DNA of 64,000 nucleotides from contig NZ_JAGIOH010000001.1 of NCBI RefSeq assembly GCF_017876625.1, positions 2,790,001 through 2,854,000 of the forward strand, given 5' to 3'. Numbering within the stretch: position 1 is the first letter of the stretch; every line of letters starts with the position of its first letter. The notes beneath the pieces are model-generated. The model ran no database searches and was not told the DNA's origin. It saw nothing but the letters and a program-made list of their open reading frames with translations. The position numbers and the translations under genes are program-made. Of the stretch, positions 17,802 to 26,536 are shown piece after piece. The stretch is from Streptomyces syringium. GTDB lineage: Bacteria > Actinomycetota > Actinomycetes > Streptomycetales > Streptomycetaceae.

Positions 17802-18817
17802 CCACGACCGCCACCGCGGCCCAGGACGCCGGCGCGGGGGACGAGGGCCCCGGGGGCGAGGGCGGCACCCCGCGGCGAGGCCCGGACCGTGGCCCCGGCC
17901 GGGCGGGCCGGGTGCGCGGCCGGCTCCACCGGTGGGACGTCCGCTACAGCCCGTACGCCTTCGTCGCTCCCTTCTTCCTCTTCTTCGCCGCCTTCGGGCT
18001 CTTCCCCCTCCTCTATACGGGCTGGGCGTCACTGCACCGCGTGGAGCTGGCCGCCCCGGACGACATGCGGTGGGTGGGGCTGCGCAACTACACCCGGCTG
18101 CTGGACGACGACTTCTTCTGGAACGCCCTGGGCAACACCTTCACCATCGGCGTCCTGTCGACCGTCCCCCAGCTGCTGATGGCCCTCGGCCTGGCCCATC
18201 TGCTGCACTACCGGCTGCGCGCCGCGAACTTCTGGCGCGTCGCGCTGCTCACCCCGTACGCCACCTCGGTCGCCGCCGCGACGCTCGTCTTCGTGCTGCT
18301 CTACGGGCGCGACTACGGAATGGTCAACTGGGCCCTGGGCGCGGTGGGGATCGACCCGGTCGACTGGCAGAGCGGCACCTGGACCTCGCGGTTCGCGGTC
18401 TCCTCGATCGTGATCTGGCGGTGGACGGGCTACAACGCGCTGATCTACCTGGCCGCCATGCGGGCCGTGCCGGACGACCGCTACGAAGCGGCGGCCCTCG
18501 ACGGCGCCTCCCGGTGGCAGCAGTTCCGGCATGTGACCGTGCCCGCGCTGCGGCCGACGATCCTCTTCACGATCGTGGTGTCGACGATCGGGGCGACCCA
18601 ACTCTTCGGGGAACCACTGCTGTTCGGCGGGGCGGGCGGGCAGAAGGGCGGCGCCTCCCACCAGTTCCAGACCCTCGGTCTCTACCTCTACGAGCAGGGG
18701 TGGTTCTTCTTCCACCTCGGGCGCGCCTGTGCCGTCGCCTGGACGATGTTCCTGATCCTGCTGCTGATCGCCGCGGTCAACGCGACCGTCGCGCGGCGAC
18801 TGCGCGCGAGTCATTGA
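17798..18817 (+). CDS. Sugar ABC transporter permease, CebF-like
   Basis: A 339-residue inner-membrane permease. A long polar N-terminus (about 45 residues) precedes six predicted spans starting at [20 protein letters not shown]. The EAA loop that contacts the ATPase reads [23 protein letters not shown] 17798 overlaps the binding-protein stop (ATGA). No ATPase gene is in the cluster, as expected for streptomycete sugar importers that share the MsiK ATPase encoded elsewhere. Confidence 0.88.
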   Translation: MTTTATAAQDAGAGDEGPGGEGGTPRRGPDRGPGRAGRVRGRLHRWDVRYSPYAFVAPFFLFFAAFGLFPLLYTGWASLHRVELAAPDDMRWVGLRNYTRLLDDDFFWNALGNTFTIGVLSTVPQLLMALGLAHLLHYRLRAANFWRVALLTPYATSVAAATLVFVLLYGRDYGMVNWALGAVGIDPVDWQSGTWTSRFAVSSIVIWRWTGYNALIYLAAMRAVPDDRYEAAALDGASRWQQFRHVTVPALRPTILFTIVVSTIGATQLFGEPLLFGGAGGQKGGASHQFQTLGLYLYEQGWFFFHLGRACAVAWTMFLILLLIAAVNATVARRLRASH

Positions 18818-18826
18818 GGGGCTGCC

Positions 18827-19741
18827 GTGACGACGACCACGACGACCGACCAGCCGGCGCCCGCACCCGTCCCGGCCGGCCGGCCCGGACACGGGCCGGG
18901 GGCCGGCACCCGGCGCGCGGGACGGCAGCTGCACGGCGGCCCCGTCGCCTACGCGGTGCTGGCGATCTTCACCGTCGGCTCGCTGTTCCCCCTGGTGTGG
19001 ACGGCGGTCGCCGCCTCACGGAACAGCTCCCGGCTCGCCCGGACCCCGCCGCCCTTGTGGTTCGGCAGCAATCTGGCGCGGAACCTGGAGACGGCGTGGA
19101 CGGACGCCAACATGGGCCTCGCGCTGTTCAACACCGTGCTGGTGGCGGGCTCCGTGGCGCTGGGCACCGTGCTCTTCTGCACCGTCGCCGGCTTCGCCTT
19201 CGCCAAACTGCGCTTCCGGTTCAAGAGCGTCCTGCTGATGCTGACGATCGGCACGATGATGATCCCGCCACAGCTCGGCGTGGTGCCCCTCTTCATGGTC
19301 GTCGCCGAGCTGGAGTGGACCGACCGGCTGCAGTCGGTGGTGCTGCCCACGCTCGTCAGCGCCTTCGGGGTCTTCTTCATGCGGCAGTACCTCGTGGAGG
19401 CGCTGCCCACCGAGCTGATCGAGGCGGCCCGCGTCGACGGCGCGAGCAGCTGGCGCGTGGTGTGGCACGTCGTCTTCCCCGTCGCGCGACCGGCGATGGC
19501 CGTCCTGGGGATGCTCTCCTTCGTCCAGGCGTGGAACGACTTCTTCTGGCCGATCATCGCGCTGACCCAGGAGAACCCGACCGTGCAGGTGGCCCTCACC
19601 GGGCTGGGCCGTGGCTATGTGCCCGACCAAGCCGTGATCATGGCCGGTGCGCTGCTGGGCACGCTGCCGCTGCTGCTCGCGTTCACGCTGTTCGGCAGGC
19701 AGATCGTCGGCGGCATCATGCAGGGCGCCGTGAAGGGCTGA
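18827..19741 (+). CDS. Sugar ABC transporter permease, CebG-like
   Basis: A 304-residue second permease with six predicted spans, the first at [20 protein letters not shown] residues 40-58. The EAA loop is [23 protein letters not shown] 18827 has GAGGGG upstream, 9 bp after the previous stop. It pairs with the preceding permease; the beta-glucosidase follows after 74 bp. Confidence 0.88.
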   Translation: MTTTTTTDQPAPAPVPAGRPGHGPGAGTRRAGRQLHGGPVAYAVLAIFTVGSLFPLVWTAVAASRNSSRLARTPPPLWFGSNLARNLETAWTDANMGLALFNTVLVAGSVALGTVLFCTVAGFAFAKLRFRFKSVLLMLTIGTMMIPPQLGVVPLFMVVAELEWTDRLQSVVLPTLVSAFGVFFMRQYLVEALPTELIEAARVDGASSWRVVWHVVFPVARPAMAVLGMLSFVQAWNDFFWPIIALTQENPTVQVALTGLGRGYVPDQAVIMAGALLGTLPLLLAFTLFGRQIVGGIMQGAVKG

Positions 19742-19802
19742 CCGCTGATGGCCCCCGTGTCTCACTCTGTCTCGTCTGTCTCGCCCTCCCCTTCCCCCAC
19801 CT

Positions 19803-19816
19803 CGGGAGCGTTTCGA
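19803..19816 (+). promoter_or_regulatory. CebR-box-like sequence overlapping the beta-glucosidase start
   Basis: CGGGAGCGTTTCGA matches the CebR operator TGGGAGCGCTCCCA at 10 of 14 positions. It ends on the A of the start codon. S. scabies bglC also has a CebR site close to its start (from memory). No comparable site was seen before the binding-protein gene. Confidence 0.4.
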
Positions 19817-21258
19817 TGACCCCTTCTCCGTCACCGTCCCCCTCGCCCTCCCCCTCCCCGTCCGTGAACTTCCCACCCGGCTTCCTCTGGGGGGCGGCCA
19901 CCGCCGCTTACCAGGTCGAGGGCGCGGCGCAGGAGGGCGGCCGGACCCCCTCCATCTGGGACGTCTTCGCCCGTATCCCCGGCAAGGTCTTCAGCGGGGA
20001 CACCGGGGACACCGCCACCGACCACTACCATCGCCGCCACGAGGACGTGGCGCTGATGGCGGAGCTCGGGCTGGGCGCGTACCGCTTCTCCGTCTCCTGG
20101 CCGCGCGTCCAGCCCACCGGCCGGGGCCCGGCCTCCCGGCGCGGCCTCGACTTCTACCGCGCCCTCGTCGACGACCTCCTCGCGCACGGCATCCAGCCCA
20201 TGCTGACCCTCTACCACTGGGACCTGCCGCAGGAGCTGGAGACGGCCGGGGGCTGGCCGGAGCGCGAGACCGCACACCGCTTCGCCGACTACGCCCAGCT
20301 CGTCGCCGAGGCGCTGGGCGACCGGGTCGAACTGTGGACCACCCTCAACGAGCCCTGGTGCAGCGCCTTTCTCGGCTACGGCTCGGGGGTGCACGCCCCG
20401 GGCCGTACGGACGAGCTCGCGGCACTGCGGGCCGCGCACCATCTGAACCTGGCGCACGGTCTCGGCGCGGCGGCGCTGCGCGCGGTCCTCCCCGACCGGG
20501 CGCGGCTGTCCGTCGCCCTCAACCCCGCCGCCGTCAGGGCCCGCACGGCCGCGCCCGAGGACGTGGACGCGGCGCGCCGCGTCGACGCCCTGGCCACGCG
20601 TATTTTCACCGATCCCATGCTCCACGGCAGGTACCCCGACGACCTGCTGGCCGACACGGCGGGGATCACGGACTGGTCGTTCGTGTACGACGGCGACCCG
20701 GACACCATCAACCACCCCCTCGACGCGCTGGGCATCAACTACTACGCACCCACAGTGGTATCAGGCACCACTGACAGCCGCCCCTCACGCGCGGACGGCC
20801 ACGGGGGCGGCGAGCGGTCCCCCTGGCCCGGCGCGGACCGCGTCGCCTTCCACCAACCGCCCGGCAAACGGACGGCGATGGACTGGTCCGTCGACCCCAC
20901 CGGCCTCTACGACCTGCTGATCCGCTTCGCCCGCGAGGTCCCCGGGCTGCCGCTCGTCGTCACCGAGAACGGTGCCGCCTACGACGACAAGCCGGACGGC
21001 GAGGGCGTGGTGCACGACCCGGACCGCATCGCCTATCTGCACGCGCACCTCGACGCCGTGCGGCGGGCGATCGCCGACGGCGCGGACGTGCGGGGCTACT
21101 TCCTCTGGTCGCTGCTGGACAACTTCGAGTGGGCCTACGGCTACAGCAAGCGGTTCGGCGCGGTGTACGTCGACTACGCCACCCAGGCCCGTACGCCCAA
21201 GTCCAGTGCCCGGTGGTACTCCCAGGTGGTGCGGAGCGGGCAACTCCCGCCGTTCTGA
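19816..21258 (+). CDS. bglC: Beta-glucosidase, glycoside hydrolase family 1
   Basis: Hydrolyses cellobiose and related beta-glucosides in the cytoplasm after import. The 480-residue TIM barrel has the N-terminal signature [15 protein letters not shown], the acid/base Glu in TLNEPW and the nucleophile Glu in VVTENGA. No signal peptide. The first 16 residues are a Ser-Pro run from a tandem hexanucleotide array, absent from typical GH1 enzymes. ATG 19816 has only a weak ribosome site; the enzyme core begins at NFPPGFLWG. It forms the end of the importer cluster. Confidence 0.92.
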   Translation: MTPSPSPSPSPSPSPSVNFPPGFLWGAATAAYQVEGAAQEGGRTPSIWDVFARIPGKVFSGDTGDTATDHYHRRHEDVALMAELGLGAYRFSVSWPRVQPTGRGPASRRGLDFYRALVDDLLAHGIQPMLTLYHWDLPQELETAGGWPERETAHRFADYAQLVAEALGDRVELWTTLNEPWCSAFLGYGSGVHAPGRTDELAALRAAHHLNLAHGLGAAALRAVLPDRARLSVALNPAAVRARTAAPEDVDAARRVDALATRIFTDPMLHGRYPDDLLADTAGITDWSFVYDGDPDTINHPLDALGINYYAPTVVSGTTDSRPSRADGHGGGERSPWPGADRVAFHQPPGKRTAMDWSVDPTGLYDLLIRFAREVPGLPLVVTENGAAYDDKPDGEGVVHDPDRIAYLHAHLDAVRRAIADGADVRGYFLWSLLDNFEWAYGYSKRFGAVYVDYATQARTPKSSARWYSQVVRSGQLPPF

Positions 21259-21292
21259 GAGCCGTTCAGTACTCCCGTGAGCGCTGCCGCCG

Positions 21293-22162
21293 CTATGCGA
21301 AGGCGTCCGGCGGCGGCGCCGGGGAGGGCCGGGCCGCGGCGTCGGTGACCGGCGCCGCGCCGCCCGTGAAGTCGGCCAGGGCGCGGCCGTGTTCGACCCG
21401 CGCCTGGTGCGGGTCGGAGGCGGCCCGCCGGGTCAGTTCGGCGACGGGCAGCTCCCGGTCGCCGGCCAGCAGCACGGCGTTGCCGAAGCGCCGCCCGCGC
21501 AGCACCGCCGGTTCGGCGGTCAGGGCCAGCTCGGGGAAGACGGCCGCCGCGGTCGCGATCTGCGCCTTCAGATGGGCGAGCGGCGGACCGTCCGCGAGGT
21601 TCGCGGCGTAGAAGCCGCCCGGGCGCAGGGCCCGGCGCACCTCGCCGGTGAACTCCACGCTGGTCAGGTGCGCGGGGGTGCGGGCGCCGCTGAAGACGTC
21701 GGCGATGATCAGGTCCGCCCAGCCGTCCGGCACCTTGGCGAGCCCTTCCCGGGCGTCGACGCCGCGCACCCGGATCCGCCAGCCGCCGTCCAGGGGCAGC
21801 TCGGTGCGGACGAACTGGACGAGCGGCGCGTCGATCTCGATGATCTGCTGGGTCGAGCGGGGGCGGGTCGCGGCGATGTACCGGGCGAGGGTGAACGCCC
21901 CGCCGCCCAGGTGCAGCACCTGGATCGGCTTGCCGGGCGGTGCCACGAGGTCGGCGATGTGGCCGAGGCGCCGCTGATAGGCGAAGTCGAGGTACGCGGG
22001 GTCGTCGAGGTCCACATGGGACTGCGGGGCCCCGTCGATCAAGAGGGTGCGGCCGCGCGGCCGGTCCCGGTCGGGCACCAGCTCCGCCAGACCCCCGGCC
22101 ACCTGCGCCGATACCGGCTCCGCGGTGCGCCCGCGCCCTTGCTTCTGCTTGCCCTTCGCCAC
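21293..22162 (-). CDS. Spermidine-synthase-like SAM-fold protein
   Basis: 289 residues with a Rossmann methyltransferase/aminopropyltransferase fold: VLHLGGGAFTLARYI (motif I), IIEIDAPLVQFVR (acidic loop after strand 2), DLIIADVFSGARTP (motif post-II) and LRPGGFYAANL. It matches the spermidine-synthase-like proteins annotated in actinobacteria; whether it makes polyamines or methylates is unknown. GTG 22162 lacks a ribosome site but GATACT sits 7 bases upstream, so the message is probably leaderless. It is convergent with the beta-glucosidase. The N-terminus is Lys/Gly-rich, the C-terminus Ala/Pro-rich and probably disordered. Confidence 0.78.
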   Translation of the reverse strand: MAKGKQKQGRGRTAEPVSAQVAGGLAELVPDRDRPRGRTLLIDGAPQSHVDLDDPAYLDFAYQRRLGHIADLVAPPGKPIQVLHLGGGAFTLARYIAATRPRSTQQIIEIDAPLVQFVRTELPLDGGWRIRVRGVDAREGLAKVPDGWADLIIADVFSGARTPAHLTSVEFTGEVRRALRPGGFYAANLADGPPLAHLKAQIATAAAVFPELALTAEPAVLRGRRFGNAVLLAGDRELPVAELTRRAASDPHQARVEHGRALADFTGGAAPVTDAAARPSPAPPPDAFA

Positions 22163-22207
22163 CTGGCAAGTATCGCCCGTGGCCCCGGCGGCCCGCGCGG
22201 CGGCCCG

Positions 22208-22296
22208 GGCCTGTCCGGCGGATCTTCGTGGATCAGCGGGCGGCGCCGGGGTACTTCCCAGCGGCAGCTGGAGCCCGTGAAGATCCGCCGGACAGG
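22208..22296. repeat. Inverted repeat with CCTGTCCGGCGGATCTTC arms
   Basis: Forward arm GCCTGTCCGGCGGATCTTC begins at about 22208, and its reverse complement GAAGATCCGCCGGACAGGC begins at about 22277. A variant of the CTTCCCAGCGGCAGCTGG motif lies between them. The element follows the 3' end of the gene at 22299 and precedes the start of the SAM-fold gene, both minus strand. The same arm sequence appears at 31.17, 36.05, 36.28, 42.29 and 47.86 kb. Confidence 0.75.
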
Positions 22297-22298
22297 CC

Positions 22299-22808
22299 TC
22301 AGCGGCAGCGGTCGACGGCCTCGATGGTCCGGGCCGCCTCGCCGAGCGCGGCCCTCAGCACGGCGGGGTCGGTGGAGGAGGTGAAGGCCGCGTCGGGCGG
22401 GACGAGCCAGCCGGTGCCGGTGACGGGGGGCTCGGCGTGGCCGCCCCGGGGGGCGCGGCCGTAGGTCTGCGTGCAGGCGCTGCCGGGCACGTCCCAGCCG
22501 GCGGCGGTGCCGGGCGGCACGAGGAAGCCGAGGGTGTCGCACGCGCCGTCGTGCAGGACGGGTCCCACGCCGTCGCGCAGCCGCAGGATGTCGACCGCCT
22601 CCAGGCCCTGGCGGGCGGGGACGGTGACGAGGTCGCACGGGCCGGCGTCGTCGAACGTGACGGGCGGGTACGGGAACGGGCTGCGGTCCTGGCGCGGTCG
22701 GTGCAGCGCCGTCGTAGCCGTCGTACGCGAACCACCGATGTCCACTCCGGCCTCCACCAAGGGAAACGCCTCCTCCGCCGTGGGCACTCCGCGTCGAGCG
22801 CACTCCAT
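22299..22808 (-). CDS. Prim-pol-like domain protein of unknown function
   Basis: A 169-residue protein from ATG 22808. Motifs GVGPVLHDGACDTLGFLVPPGTAAGWDVPG and GTGWLVPPDAAF resemble the streptomycete family usually annotated as the N-terminal domain of bifunctional DNA primase/polymerase. The first 45 residues are low-similarity, and the family's N-terminal half appears missing, so it may be truncated. The gene at 31766 shares the layout (GRLLLFAAPGTAQRLPALL, SRWLVAPEVRHP). No catalytic Asp pair can be pointed out with confidence. Divergent from the XRE/TPR regulator. Confidence 0.6.
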   Translation of the reverse strand: MECARRGVPTAEEAFPLVEAGVDIGGSRTTATTALHRPRQDRSPFPYPPVTFDDAGPCDLVTVPARQGLEAVDILRLRDGVGPVLHDGACDTLGFLVPPGTAAGWDVPGSACTQTYGRAPRGGHAEPPVTGTGWLVPPDAAFTSSTDPAVLRAALGEAARTIEAVDRCR

Positions 22809-23023
22809 GGATTCCAACGCCCCACCGCGTCAACGGCTACGGCGCACAGCCGCCGCAAAGGATGGCAGTTCATGGCGGATGGTGCGTGAGATATCCGTTT
22901 TGTAGCCAAACCGAGCGTAGTGAACGCCTCACAGCCGGTACGGTTTTCATGCCGCAAAGGCACGTACAGCCGCCCGCCCCGGAGCGCCCGCGGGGCGGCA
23001 TTCGCCAGGGAGAGGGCCCGGCC

Positions 23024-24448
23024 ATGGCGTCGTCCCACGCATCCTCGTCACCCCGCCCGAACACCGCCTTCCGGCAGTTGCGAGGACACCGCTCACCTGG
23101 CGAGTTCGCGGCGGCCGTACGGCGTGCGGCGCGCGAGATCGGCGAGCAGGTCTCCTGCGACGCGCGCTACATCGGACGTGTCGAATCCGGGGAGATCCGT
23201 TGCCCCAACTACGCCTACGAACGGGTGTTCCGGCACATGTTCCCCGGTCGCGAACCGGCGGACATGGGCTTCGCGCCACGGGACGCGGTGCGCGGGTGGG
23301 GGGCGCGCGGAGTGGAGCGTACGCCGTCCCCGCAATCCGAGATCCCCGAAGCGACCCACGACTCCGCCCCCTCGGACGATCTCGTCGACAGCGCCCCTGA
23401 CAGTCCCTTCGACCAGCCCTTCGACCGGCAGCGGTCGGACAGCACCAAGGAGAGCGACGTGTTGCGTCGCGCGTTCATGACCAGCGGCACGGCCGCCGTG
23501 GCCACCGCCTCGCTGGGCGGCCCCCCCGGCGCCCGCCCGCCCCGCCGTGTCGGCGAGGCCGAGGCCTCCGCCGTCGAGCGGGCGGTTCGGCGCATCCGGG
23601 TCCTCGACGACCGGCACGGCGGCGACGGCCTCTACCGACGCGCCGCGCAGCCGCTGCGGCTGGCGTACGAACTGCTCGACGCGGGAACCCGGCGGCAGTC
23701 GGTCGCGGACCGGCTGCACGCCGGCGCGGGCGAACTCGCGATCTCGGTCGGCTGGCTGGCCCACGACTCGGGCCGGTTCGCCGACGCCCGCTCCCACTAC
23801 GCCGAGGCCCTCGCCACCGCGCGGGTCGCCGGGGACGCCGCCCTGGAGGCGCACGCGTTCTGCAACACCGCCTTCCTCGCGCGCGACGCGGACCGCCCGA
23901 GAGAGGCCGTCCGCGCGGCGCAGGCCGCGCAGCGGGCGGGGCGGAAGCTTTCTTCGGCCCGGCTGATGTCCCTGCTGACGCTGCGCGAGGCGGGCGGCTG
24001 GGCCGGGCTCGGGGACCGGCCGGCGTGCGAGGCTGCGCTGCTGCGGGCGCGAACGCTGTTCGGCCGGGGCTCGGGGGCGACGGACCCGGAGTGGATGACG
24101 TTCTTCGGCGAGGCGGAACTGGAGGGGCTGGAGGCGCAGTGCTGGTCGGCGCTCGGCGACTGGCCGCGCGCGGTGGAGCACGCGCGGCAGGCGGTCTTCC
24201 TCCAGGACTCGCACTTCGCGCGCAACACGGCGCTGTTCACCGCGCAGCTCGCGGGCGACCTGGCCCGCGCCGGCCGCCCGGACGAGGCGGCGGCGGCGGG
24301 CGAACGCGTCCTGGACCTGCTCGACCAGGTCCGCTCCTCCCGCATCCGCGCGATGCTCGCCTCCACGGCCCGCCTGCTGCGCCCGCACGAGCATGATCCG
24401 GTAGTGGCGTCCTTCTTGTCACGCCAGTCGGCTGCGCGCCTGGCGTGA
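23024..24448 (+). CDS. XRE-type/TPR transcriptional regulator
   Basis: A 474-residue protein. N-terminal HTH-like region at about 14-75 (FRQLRGHRSPGEFAAAVRRA, CDARYIGRVESGEIRCPNYAYERVFRHMF). A Ser/Asp-rich linker is followed by a short hydrophobic stretch (RRAFMTSGTAAVATASLGG, like a vestigial Tat segment). The C-terminal helical TPR-like domain spans about 185-470 (AVERAVRRIRVLDDRHGGDGLYRRA, ALAWAR-type repeats). This architecture is common in streptomycetes, including developmental regulators; which subfamily is not clear. ATG 23024 has GGGAGAGGG upstream. It ends beside a large dispersed repeat. Confidence 0.8.
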   Translation: MASSHASSSPRPNTAFRQLRGHRSPGEFAAAVRRAAREIGEQVSCDARYIGRVESGEIRCPNYAYERVFRHMFPGREPADMGFAPRDAVRGWGARGVERTPSPQSEIPEATHDSAPSDDLVDSAPDSPFDQPFDRQRSDSTKESDVLRRAFMTSGTAAVATASLGGPPGARPPRRVGEAEASAVERAVRRIRVLDDRHGGDGLYRRAAQPLRLAYELLDAGTRRQSVADRLHAGAGELAISVGWLAHDSGRFADARSHYAEALATARVAGDAALEAHAFCNTAFLARDADRPREAVRAAQAAQRAGRKLSSARLMSLLTLREAGGWAGLGDRPACEAALLRARTLFGRGSGATDPEWMTFFGEAELEGLEAQCWSALGDWPRAVEHARQAVFLQDSHFARNTALFTAQLAGDLARAGRPDEAAAAGERVLDLLDQVRSSRIRAMLASTARLLRPHEHDPVVASFLSRQSAARLA

Positions 24449-24686
24449 CACAACAAGCCCGTCCGGCGTTTGAGGACGCGCCCGCAGGGCGCCCGCCGCC
24501 GCAGGCGGCAAGACGGCCGGTAGTCGAGGACCCGCCGGCCAGGCGAGAGGCGCCCGCCGCCGCAGGCGGTAAGACGGCTTGCGGCCGGGGCGCCTGCGGG
24601 CCGTCTGCCTGCACCCCCGCCGCGCGTCGGTGTCCTCAATCGCCGGACGGGCTGGTTTCGGCTGAGCTCGGCCACACCCCGAACCG
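24449..24686. repeat. Dispersed composite palindromic repeat, copy 2 (largest)
   Basis: A forward core CCGTCCGGCGTTTGAGGAC (24459-24477) and a reverse core GTCCTCAATCGCCGGACGGG (24632-24651) bracket two copies of GCGCCCGCCGCCGCAGGCGG, then CGCCTGCGGGCCGTCTGCC. It fills the whole gap between the convergent regulator and histidine-phosphatase genes and could fold into one long branched hairpin. Confidence 0.82.
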
Positions 24687-25280
24687 CTACGCGAGGTGCC
24701 CCGTGTCGTTCCAGCGCTCGATCGCCGGAGCGCCATAGGCCCAGCCGAGGATCGAGAGCGAGGTCGGGTCGAGGCGGATGCGGGAGGCGAAGGAGACGTC
24801 GAGGCCGAGCCAGCGGGCGCCGATGACGCGCAGGATGTGGCCGTGGGCGAAGATCAGCACGTCGCGGTCGGCCGAGCGGGCCCATTCCACGACCTCGTCC
24901 GCCCGCGCCCCGACCTCCGCCAGCGTCTCGCCCTCGGGGACGCCGTCGCGCCAGATGAGCCAGCCCGGCCGGCCCGCCTTGATCTCGTCCGGGGTCATTC
25001 CCTCGTACGCGCCGTAGTGGAACTCCATCAGCGCGTCCCACGTCGTGGCCCGGTCACCGAAGCCGGCCAGCTCGCAGGTCTCCTTGGCGCGCACCAGCGG
25101 GCTGGTGCGGACCTCGACGCCCGGCAGCGCGTCCCACGGCTCGCGGTGCAGCCGCTCGCCGAGCAGCTTGGCCCCGCGCCGCCCCTCGTCGAGGAGCGGG
25201 ATGTCCGTACGGCCGGTGTGCTTGCCGGAGAGCGACCACTCCGTCTGTCCGTGCCGGGCCAGCAGGATGCGCGGTGCCAT
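24687..25280 (-). CDS. Histidine phosphatase family protein (phosphoglycerate-mutase-like)
   Basis: 197 residues of the branch-1 histidine phosphatase family. The phospho-acceptor signature [10 protein letters not shown] is at residues 6-15, the second Arg in [16 protein letters not shown], and the second catalytic His in [16 protein letters not shown] 25280 has AAGGGGG upstream. Substrate is unknown; members range from sugar phosphatases to nucleoside-phosphate phosphatases. Divergent from the PAP2 gene. Confidence 0.92.
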   Translation of the reverse strand: MAPRILLARHGQTEWSLSGKHTGRTDIPLLDEGRRGAKLLGERLHREPWDALPGVEVRTSPLVRAKETCELAGFGDRATTWDALMEFHYGAYEGMTPDEIKAGRPGWLIWRDGVPEGETLAEVGARADEVVEWARSADRDVLIFAHGHILRVIGARWLGLDVSFASRIRLDPTSLSILGWAYGAPAIERWNDTGHLA

Positions 25281-25546
25281 GGAGGGGCCCCCTTCAGAAG
25301 ATTTGGGTGATTTTGGCGACAGAACGACAAGCTCGTCCGTCCCACCCCCATCATCGCTCACCCCTTTCACAGGCAACCCTGTGGCCATTTCAAGCGTCTC
25401 TTCCCTCACGACCCGTAGACGACCGCACAACAGCGGGCGAACAGGGTGTAGCCGGGAAGTCTCGGGGCGGTGTGCGAGCCAAGTGGCTTACACCGTACGG
25501 TTGCATGCGCGCTTGTTGGCCGCCTGAACAAATGGAGAGCGTCCGG

Positions 25547-26536
25547 ATGTACCGCACCGCACCACTCGGGAAGCGGCCGCGCTGGTGGACCGAGCTGCCG
25601 CTGATCGCCGTGGTGTACGCGATGTACTCGGCCGGCCGGCTGCTGGTCCGGGGCGACGTGCAATCAGCCGTCGACCACGGCCTGTCAATTCTCGATCTTG
25701 AAAAAACGTTCCGAATAAACTTCGAGCACCCGCTCAACCGGCTGTTCACCGAGCACGCCTCCCTCGGCATACCCGCCGACTTCGCTTACGCGTCGCTGCA
25801 TTACCTGCTCACCCCGGCGCTGCTGATCTGGCTCTTCAAGTGCCGCCCGGCGGATTACCGTCCGTTGCGGACGTGGCTGATGGTCTCCACCCTCATCGGG
25901 CTGATCGGCTTCACCCTGCTGCCCACCTGCCCGCCCCGGCTGCTCGACCCCGGTTACGGGTTCGTCGACACGATGGCCCAGTACGGCTCCTACGGCTGGT
26001 GGGGCGGCGAGGCCAGCGCCCCGCGCGGGCTCGGCGGGCTGACCAACCAGTACGCGGCCATGCCCAGCCTGCACGTCGGATGGGCCCTGTGGTGCGGCGT
26101 CGTGCTGTGGCGCTACGGCCGCACGACCTGGGCGAAGATCGCGGGCGTCGTCTACCCGCTGGCCATCACGATCATCGTGATGGGCACCGCCAACCACTAC
26201 TTCCTGGACGCCGTCGCGGGCGCCGCCGTGATGGGCGCCGGCTTCCTGCTGGCCCGTCCGGTGCTGCGGCTCGTCGAGCGGATCCAGGGCCGCTTCCGGG
26301 CGACGGCCGACGCGGAAACCAGCGAGACGCCCGCGAGTGTCAGTGGCGGGTGCGACACTTCGGCGGGTACAGCGCTTCCCCGGTCGACGCCCTCCGGAGC
26401 AGGGGCCCCGAGGGATCGTTCGGGGGCGCCGGAGAGACTTCGCGAGGCGGACGCCAGTGACCAGATCCCTCGACAGCCGGCCCGTGGCGGGGCCGTCGAC
26501 AGCCACCCCGACGGGGCTGCGGCAGCGACTCGCTGA
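25547..26536 (+). CDS. PAP2-family membrane phosphatase (inositolphosphotransferase-like)
   Basis: A 329-residue integral membrane protein with about six spans (LPLIAVVYAMYSAGRLL, FAYASLHYLLTPALLIWLF, LMVSTLIGLIGFTLLP, then AKIAGVVYPLAITIIVMG and FLDAVAGAAVMGAGFLL). Phosphatase motifs are AMPSLHVGWALW (motif 2) and TANHYFLDAVAG (motif 3). This pattern is close to the Aur1/DUF-type PAP2 enzymes of actinobacteria that act on lipid phosphates. ATG 25547 is chosen for GGAGAG 7 bases upstream; ATG 25532 is possible. The last 27 codons overlap the next gene by 80 bases. Confidence 0.87.
   Translation: MYRTAPLGKRPRWWTELPLIAVVYAMYSAGRLLVRGDVQSAVDHGLSILDLEKTFRINFEHPLNRLFTEHASLGIPADFAYASLHYLLTPALLIWLFKCRPADYRPLRTWLMVSTLIGLIGFTLLPTCPPRLLDPGYGFVDTMAQYGSYGWWGGEASAPRGLGGLTNQYAAMPSLHVGWALWCGVVLWRYGRTTWAKIAGVVYPLAITIIVMGTANHYFLDAVAGAAVMGAGFLLARPVLRLVERIQGRFRATADAETSETPASVSGGCDTSAGTALPRSTPSGAGAPRDRSGAPERLREADASDQIPRQPARGGAVDSHPDGAAAATR

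Noticed and set aside
24449..24686. Repeat array as CRISPR
   Set aside because: No regular repeat/spacer units; repeats are palindromic and inverted, and no cas gene is present.
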